64,000 bases of DNA from Mesorhizobium plurifarium (GTDB taxonomy: Bacteria; Pseudomonadota; Alphaproteobacteria; Rhizobiales; Rhizobiaceae): the NCBI GenBank assembly GCA_000824785.1, contig CCNB01000012.1, forward strand, positions 286,983 through 350,982, written 5' to 3'. Of the stretch, positions 59,215 through 64,000 are shown piece by piece. The notes below the pieces were generated by a model. The model worked only from the letters and a program-made list of their open reading frames with translations. It was not told where the DNA came from and ran no database searches. Numbering within the stretch: the stretch's first letter is position 1; every line of letters begins with the position of its first letter. The position numbers and the translations under genes were made by a program.

Positions 59215-60305
59215 ACGACCTGACAAGACGCGGATTCCTGAAATACAGCGGCGCGCTCGGCGCGGCACTGGGCACCGGAGGACTGAGCACCATCGCCAGG
59301 GCCGACGACGTGCTCAAGGTCGGCGTCGTCTATGTCTCGCCGATCGCCGAGATCGGCTGGACCAAGCAGCACAGCCTCGGCGTCGAGGCGATCAAATCCG
59401 CGTTCGGCGACAAGGCAAAGCTCACCGTCATCGACAACATCTTCATGCCGCAGGATGCCGAGCGCGTTTTCCGCGAGCTCGCCAGCGCCGGCAATCAGTT
59501 GATCTTCGGCACCAGCTTCTCGCACGGCACGCCGATGCAGAAGGTGGCGCCGCGCTTCCCCAAGATCGCGTTCGAGCATTGCTCGGGCATCGTCCATCTC
59601 GCCAATCTCGGCACCTTCGAAGCGAAGTACTATGAAGGCACTTTCGTCGCCGGCGCGGCCGGCGGCCATATGTCGAAGTCGGGCAAGATCGGCTTCATCG
59701 GCGGCTTCCCGATCCCCGACATCGTCGGCCCTGCCAACGCGCTGCTGCTCGGCGCGCAGAGCGTCAATCCGAACGCCACCTGCAACGCCATCTTCCTCAA
59801 TTCCTGGTTCGATCCGGGCAAGGAGAAGGAAGCCGCCAAGACGCTGCTTTCGCAAGGCTGCGACGTGATCTGCTCAATGACGGATACGGCGACCGGCGTG
59901 CAGGTCGCCGGCGAAGGCGGCGCGTGGTCGATCGGCTACGCCAGCGACATGTCGAAATTCGCCTCAGGCAAGCAGTTGACCTCCTTCGTGCTCGACTGGA
60001 CCAGCGACTATGTCGGCGCCGCCAAGGCCGTCGCGGCCGGAACCTGGAAGCCGGAAGTGCGCTGGGACGGACTGGCCGCGGGCGTGGTCAAGATGGCGCC
60101 CTACAATGACGGCATCCCGGCCGACGCCAAGGCCAAGCTGAAGCAGCTCGAGGCCGATATCGGCAGCGGCAAGGTGCACCCCTATGCCGGCGAGCTGAAG
60201 GACCAGGACGGCAATGTCAAGGTCGCGGCCGGATCGGTGCTTCCCGACGACGGCATTCGCGGCATGAACTGGTTCGTCAAGGGAATGATCGGCAAGCTGA
60301 GCTGA
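59211..60305 (+). CDS. BMP-family ABC transporter substrate-binding protein
   Basis: 364 residues. Tat-type signal (TRRGFLKYSGALGAALG) with cleavage near ARADDVL, then a PnrA/BMP fold: KVGVVYVSPIAEIGWTKQHS, LIFGTSFSHGTPMQKVAPRF, KIGFIGGFPIPDIVGPANA. BMP proteins bind nucleosides, purines or related compounds. ATG 59211 overlaps the GntR stop. A strong hairpin follows (60320-60357). With the divergent N-demethylase genes, a methylated purine or nucleoside is the best guess for ligand. Confidence 0.92.
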   Translation: MNDLTRRGFLKYSGALGAALGTGGLSTIARADDVLKVGVVYVSPIAEIGWTKQHSLGVEAIKSAFGDKAKLTVIDNIFMPQDAERVFRELASAGNQLIFGTSFSHGTPMQKVAPRFPKIAFEHCSGIVHLANLGTFEAKYYEGTFVAGAAGGHMSKSGKIGFIGGFPIPDIVGPANALLLGAQSVNPNATCNAIFLNSWFDPGKEKEAAKTLLSQGCDVICSMTDTATGVQVAGEGGAWSIGYASDMSKFASGKQLTSFVLDWTSDYVGAAKAVAAGTWKPEVRWDGLAAGVVKMAPYNDGIPADAKAKLKQLEADIGSGKVHPYAGELKDQDGNVKVAAGSVLPDDGIRGMNWFVKGMIGKLS

Positions 60306-60319
60306 TCAACCGCGAAGAA

Positions 60320-60357
60320 GCGGGGAAACGCCGAGGCCATCTTCGGTGTTCCCCCGC
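60320..60357 (+). terminator. Stem-loop between BMP gene and ATPase gene
   Basis: GCGGGGAAACGCCGA pairs with TTCGGTGTTCCCCCGC: about 14 pairs with one interruption, seven-base loop. No T-run follows. Likely reduces read-through from the binding-protein gene into the ATPase gene. Confidence 0.65.
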
Positions 60358-60398
60358 CGGTTCCCGTCCAACCCCGCATCACGCCGGCAGGACCCGCC

Positions 60399-61940
60399 AT
60401 GCAGCCGCGACTAGAATTGCGCAACATCTCCAAGCGCTATCCAGGCGTCGTCGCCAATGACGACGTCTCGCTGACGATCCAGCCCGGCGAGATCCATGCC
60501 GTCCTTGGCGAGAACGGCGCCGGCAAGTCGACCCTGATGAAGATCATCTACGGCGCGGCGCAGGCCGATTCCGGCGAGATCTATTGCGACGGCAATCTGA
60601 TCGCCGCGCACAATCCGGCGATGTCGCGCTCGCTCGGCATCGAGATGGTCTACCAGCATTTCGCGCTGTTCGAATCTGTTTCGGTGGTCGAGAACATCGC
60701 GCTTTCGGCAAGCAGCGCCTTCAATCTGCCTTCGCTGGCCGAAAAGATCCGCGAACTTTCGCTGCGCTACGGCATGCCGATCGACCCGCACCGCCAGGTG
60801 CATGACCTTTCGGTCGGCGAGCGCCAGCGCGTCGAGATCGTGCGCTGCCTCTTGCAGGCGCCAAAGCTCCTGATCCTCGACGAGCCGACCTCGGTGCTGA
60901 CGCCGCAGGCCGTGGTCAAACTGTTCGGCACCCTTCGCCAGTTGGCCGCCGAAGGCTGCTCGATCGTCTATATCAGCCACAAGCTCGACGAGGTGCAGGA
61001 GCTCTGCGACACCGCCACCGTGCTGCGCAACGGCAAGGTCACCGGCACGGCGCGGCCGAAGGAAACCACCTCGCTCGAGCTCGCCCGCATGATGGTGGGC
61101 TCCAGGCTGCCGGAAATGCATGTCAGCCCGGCAGCGCCGAGCGAGAAGCCTGTGCTCGAAGTCAGAAATCTTTCGGCCAAGGCAAGGGACCATTTCGGCG
61201 TCGACCTGGAGGATGTCTCCTTCAACGTCCATGGCGGCGAGATCGTCGGCCTTGCAGGCGTCTCCGGCAATGGCCAGGCCGAGCTCATCGCCCTGCTCAG
61301 CGGCGAGCGCCGGCACGCACAAGGCGACGCGATCAAAATCAATGGAACGGCGGCAGCCGCCTTGCGGCCCGACGAGCGCCGCAGGCTCGGCCTCGCCTTC
61401 GTTCCGGAGGAACGGCTCGGGCGAGGCGCGGTGCCGTCGCACACGCTGTGGGAAAACGCGGTGCTGACGGCCCATCGCTTCGGCACGGTCCGCAACGGCC
61501 TCGTCGATCGCCGGAGAGCCGCCGCCTTCGCCACCGGCATCATCGACCGGTTCAAGGTCAAGGCCAACGGCCCGGATGCCACGGCGCAGAGCCTGTCGGG
61601 CGGCAATCTGCAGAAATTCATCGTCGGGCGCGAGATCGCGCTGGCGCCGAAGCTGCTTCTCGTCTCGCAGCCGACCTGGGGCGTCGATGTCGGGGCGAGC
61701 GCGTTCATCCGCCAGACCATCGTCGATCTCAGCCGCGCCGGCACGGCGGTGTTCGTCGTCTCGGAAGAACTCGACGAGCTGTTCGAGATCTGCGACCGGC
61801 TGCTGGTGATCTGCAAGGGTCGCGTGTCGCCGCCGCTGGTCCGCACAAGCACGGACCGCGAGGAGATCGGGCTCTTGATGACCGGCCGGACGATGGGCAA
61901 GGACCAGACGGGGGGCAGCAGCGTTGCACTTCAAGATTGA
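60399..61940 (+). CDS. BMP-type (nucleoside/purine) ABC transporter ATP-binding protein, two ATPase domains
   Basis: 513 residues with two ABC domains. Domain 1: GENGAGKST, QHFALFESVSVVENIAL as Q-loop, signature DLSVGERQRVE, LLILDEPTSVL. Domain 2: GVSGNGQAELI (degenerate Walker A), FVPEERLGRG, signature SLSGGNLQKF, with SQPTWGVDVGAS in place of the usual DEPT. This form (YufO/NupO-like) accompanies BMP binding proteins. The stop overlaps the permease start by 17 bases if TTG 61924 is used. Confidence 0.92.
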   Translation: MQPRLELRNISKRYPGVVANDDVSLTIQPGEIHAVLGENGAGKSTLMKIIYGAAQADSGEIYCDGNLIAAHNPAMSRSLGIEMVYQHFALFESVSVVENIALSASSAFNLPSLAEKIRELSLRYGMPIDPHRQVHDLSVGERQRVEIVRCLLQAPKLLILDEPTSVLTPQAVVKLFGTLRQLAAEGCSIVYISHKLDEVQELCDTATVLRNGKVTGTARPKETTSLELARMMVGSRLPEMHVSPAAPSEKPVLEVRNLSAKARDHFGVDLEDVSFNVHGGEIVGLAGVSGNGQAELIALLSGERRHAQGDAIKINGTAAAALRPDERRRLGLAFVPEERLGRGAVPSHTLWENAVLTAHRFGTVRNGLVDRRRAAAFATGIIDRFKVKANGPDATAQSLSGGNLQKFIVGREIALAPKLLLVSQPTWGVDVGASAFIRQTIVDLSRAGTAVFVVSEELDELFEICDRLLVICKGRVSPPLVRTSTDREEIGLLMTGRTMGKDQTGGSSVALQD

Positions 61941-63018
61941 ACAACGGCCGGAGCCTTCGGCCGTGATGCGTATCGCGGCGCCGGTGCTGGCTTGCGTGCT
62001 GACGCTGATCGTCGGCTCGCTCTTCTTCGCTTCGCTCGGCCACGATCCGTTGCCGACGCTCTACGCCTTCTTCATCGAGCCGCTGAGCTCGATGAACGGC
62101 CTGTCGGAATGGCTGCTGAAAGCCTCGCCGCTGATCCTCATCGCCTGCGGGCTGGCCATTGGCTTCCGCGCCAATGTCTGGAACATCGGCGCCGAGGGCC
62201 AGTTCACCATGGGCGCAATTGCCGCCAGCGGCGTCGGCCTGTTCTGGCCGAACCCGGAAAGCGCGCTGCTCCTGCCGCTGATGTTCCTGGCCGGGATGGC
62301 CGCCGGCATGGCCTGGGCGGCGATCCCCGCCTTCCTGCGCTCGCGCATGAACACCAACGAGATCCTGGTCACGCTGATGATGACCTATATCGCGACGCTG
62401 TTCCTGTCCTATCTCGTGCATGGACCGTGGCGCGATCCGGCCGGCTTCAACTATCCGCAGACGGCGTTGCTGCCGGCGGCGGCGATGTTCCAATCCTTCG
62501 ACCCCGCCTACCGGCTGAATTCCTCGATCTTCATCACCGTGGTCGCTGTGCTATTGATGTGGCTGTTCACGGACCGCAGCTTCCTCGGCTACAAGATGTC
62601 GGTGAGCGGCGCCGCACCGCTCGCCGCCCGCTATGCCGGTTTTCGCGAGTCGGCCGCCGTCTGGATCGGGCTGCTGGCCGGCGGGGCCGCCGCCGGGATC
62701 GCCGGCATGGCGGAAGCGGCCGGACCGCTCGGCCAGCTCTCGCCGCAGATTTCTCCCGGCTACGGATTTGCCGCCATCATCGTCGCCTTCATCGGACGGC
62801 TGAACGCCTTCGGCATCGTGCTTGGCGGGCTGCTGATGTCGCTGCTTTTCCTCGGCGGCGAGGGCGTGCAGATGACGCTCGCGCTGCCCTCGGCGCTGAC
62901 GCGCATCTTCCAGGGCATCCTGCTGTTCTTCCTGCTCGCCGCCGACTTCTTCATCTTCTATCGCATTCGCCTGGTGCGGCCGGTCAAGGACGCGCCTGCG
63001 CTCGAGACGGCACGGTAG
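61924..63018 (+). CDS. BMP-type ABC transporter permease 1 (YufP/NupP-like)
   Basis: 364 residues with about nine membrane segments. IACGLAIGFRANVWNIGAEG is the family loop, MNTNEILVTLMMTYIA and AARYAGFRESAAVWIGLLAG also fit. TTG 61924 with GGGGGG upstream is used; ATG 61966 is an alternative that would remove a 14-residue hydrophilic start. Thirteen bases to the second permease. Confidence 0.9.
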   Translation: MHFKIEQRPEPSAVMRIAAPVLACVLTLIVGSLFFASLGHDPLPTLYAFFIEPLSSMNGLSEWLLKASPLILIACGLAIGFRANVWNIGAEGQFTMGAIAASGVGLFWPNPESALLLPLMFLAGMAAGMAWAAIPAFLRSRMNTNEILVTLMMTYIATLFLSYLVHGPWRDPAGFNYPQTALLPAAAMFQSFDPAYRLNSSIFITVVAVLLMWLFTDRSFLGYKMSVSGAAPLAARYAGFRESAAVWIGLLAGGAAAGIAGMAEAAGPLGQLSPQISPGYGFAAIIVAFIGRLNAFGIVLGGLLMSLLFLGGEGVQMTLALPSALTRIFQGILLFFLLAADFFIFYRIRLVRPVKDAPALETAR

Positions 63019-63031
63019 CAGGAGACAATCG

Positions 63032-63952
63032 ATGGAACTGTTCATCGCCATCTTCACCGGCACCATCATCGCCGCCACGCCGCTGATCTTCGCGGCGCTC
63101 GGCGAGCTGGTGGTCGAGAAATCCGGCGTGCTCAATCTCGGCATCGAAGGCATGATGCTGATGGGTGCCGCCCTTGCCTTCTGGGCGGTCACCGCCGGCT
63201 ATTCGATGCCGGTCGCGATCCTCGCCGGAGCGCTGGCCGGCGCCGCCGCCTCTCTGCTCTTCGGGGTGCTGGCGCTCACCTTCCTCACCAACCAGTATGC
63301 CGCCGGCCTGGCGCTGGCGATCTTCGGTTCAGGCGTCTCCGCCTTCCTGGGGCGCGGCTTCGGCAGCGAGCCGATCGAAGCGCTGCACGGCGTCCGCATT
63401 CCGGTCCTCTCCGACCTGCCGGTGCTCGGCCCGCTCATCTTCCGCTTCGATCCGCTGGTCTATCTGGCGCTCTTGATGTTCGTGGCGATCAGCTGGTTCC
63501 TCTACCGCACCAAGGCGGGCCTCATCCTGCGCACGATCGGGGAATCGCCGCAGACCTCGCATGCCATCGGCTATCCTGTGATCCGGATCCGCTACATGGC
63601 GGTGCTCTTCGGCGGCCTTATGGCCGGCCTCGCCGGCGCCTATCTGTCGGTCGCCTACACGCCGCTCTGGGTCGAGAACATGACCGCCGGCAAAGGCTGG
63701 ATCGCCTTGGCGCTGGTGGTGTTCGCCACATGGCAGCCGTTGCGCGTCCTGCTCGGCGCCTGGCTGTTCGGCGGCATGACGATCCTGCAATTGCAGGGAC
63801 AGGCGCTGGGCCTTCAGGTTCCCTCGGAGCTGCTGTCGGCCCTGCCCTATCTGGCGACGATTGTGGTGCTGGTGCTGATCTCGCGCAACCGCCAGATGCT
63901 TGCCCTGCACTTTCCTGCCTCGCTGGCAAAGCCGTTCCGCCCGGCGAGCTAG
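63032..63952 (+). CDS. BMP-type ABC transporter permease 2 (YufQ/NupQ-like)
   Basis: 306 residues, about nine membrane segments. ALGELVVEKSGVLNLGIEGM is the permease signature; TIGESPQTSHAIGYPVIRIR is the coupling loop; GWIALALVVFATWQPLR near the end. Start ATG 63032 has AGGAGACAATC in front. It completes a four-component importer (BMP, double ATPase, two permeases). Confidence 0.93.
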   Translation: MELFIAIFTGTIIAATPLIFAALGELVVEKSGVLNLGIEGMMLMGAALAFWAVTAGYSMPVAILAGALAGAAASLLFGVLALTFLTNQYAAGLALAIFGSGVSAFLGRGFGSEPIEALHGVRIPVLSDLPVLGPLIFRFDPLVYLALLMFVAISWFLYRTKAGLILRTIGESPQTSHAIGYPVIRIRYMAVLFGGLMAGLAGAYLSVAYTPLWVENMTAGKGWIALALVVFATWQPLRVLLGAWLFGGMTILQLQGQALGLQVPSELLSALPYLATIVVLVLISRNRQMLALHFPASLAKPFRPAS

Positions 63953-63961
63953 AGAATTTCA

Positions 63962-63978
63962 CCGTTTCAAGGAAACGG
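63962..63978. repeat. Short palindrome at window end
   Basis: CCGTTTC-aag-GAAACGG, a perfect 7+7 palindrome starting nine bases after the permease stop. It may be a dispersed intergenic repeat or a weak 3' stem-loop; only one copy lies in this window. Confidence 0.5.
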
Positions 63979-64000
63979 CGAACCGCTCTATCCCTTTGTT

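Overview
The window looks like an accessory, transporter-rich stretch of a Rhizobiales chromosome or megaplasmid, most like Mesorhizobium. The reasons are the high GC content, the large number of solute-binding-protein (SBP)-dependent ABC systems, and the mix of IclR, ROK, GntR and ANTAR regulators beside catabolic operons. The genus is an inference from overall character; there is no rRNA or other marker gene. I see no tRNA, rRNA, CRISPR array or intact insertion sequence.

Layout. (1) 2-3915: 3' part of larC, then larE, larB, a NiCoT-type nickel permease and a CMD/AhpD-like protein, i.e. synthesis of the nickel-pincer cofactor plus nickel uptake. (2) 4605-18215: an amide/urea module. It has amiC and amiR (ligand sensor and ANTAR antiterminator), a urtABCDE-type ABC transporter, aliphatic amidase amiE, a CbbQ-like AAA+ ATPase with a NorD-like VWA partner, and an NCS1 (cytosine-type) permease with a MetX-like hydrolase. 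The urtA-like gene and the permease each have a leader of two small hairpins followed by a terminator-like hairpin, the expected layout for AmiR control. (3) 18859-30181: a second branched-chain-type ABC system with a LivM-LivG fusion, a COG0523 GTPase, a YtcJ-type amidohydrolase, two SDRs and a class III aminotransferase, divergent from an IclR regulator. (4) 30250-43820: a VOC protein, an AraC regulator, a third Liv-type ABC system, NTF2-like and MoaF-like proteins, an SDR, YceI, a membrane protein, and an aldehyde dehydrogenase/GMC oxidoreductase pair. (5) 43824-44491: three abutting gene remnants. (6) 44558-53669: a ribose-type sugar ABC system with a Gfo/Idh/MocA dehydrogenase and an IolE-like isomerase, divergent from a ROK repressor and a signal-peptide-less binding protein, then a headless Lrp fragment. 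(7) 53894-63952: two divergent operons. One encodes an NdmCDE-like N-demethylase: two oxygenase subunits without a Rieske domain, a Rieske-FNR-ferredoxin fusion reductase and a GST-like protein. The other encodes a GntR regulator and a complete BMP-family (nucleoside/purine-type) ABC importer.

Most striking points. The ndm-like locus carries two NdmC-like subunits and no Rieske-containing oxygenase, and is paired with a BMP importer; this suggests uptake and N-demethylation of a methylated purine or similar heterocycle. One AmiR may control two separate transport operons through RNA leaders. All five extracytoplasmic binding-protein genes are followed by a GC-rich stem-loop before the next gene, which would favour high binding-protein expression.
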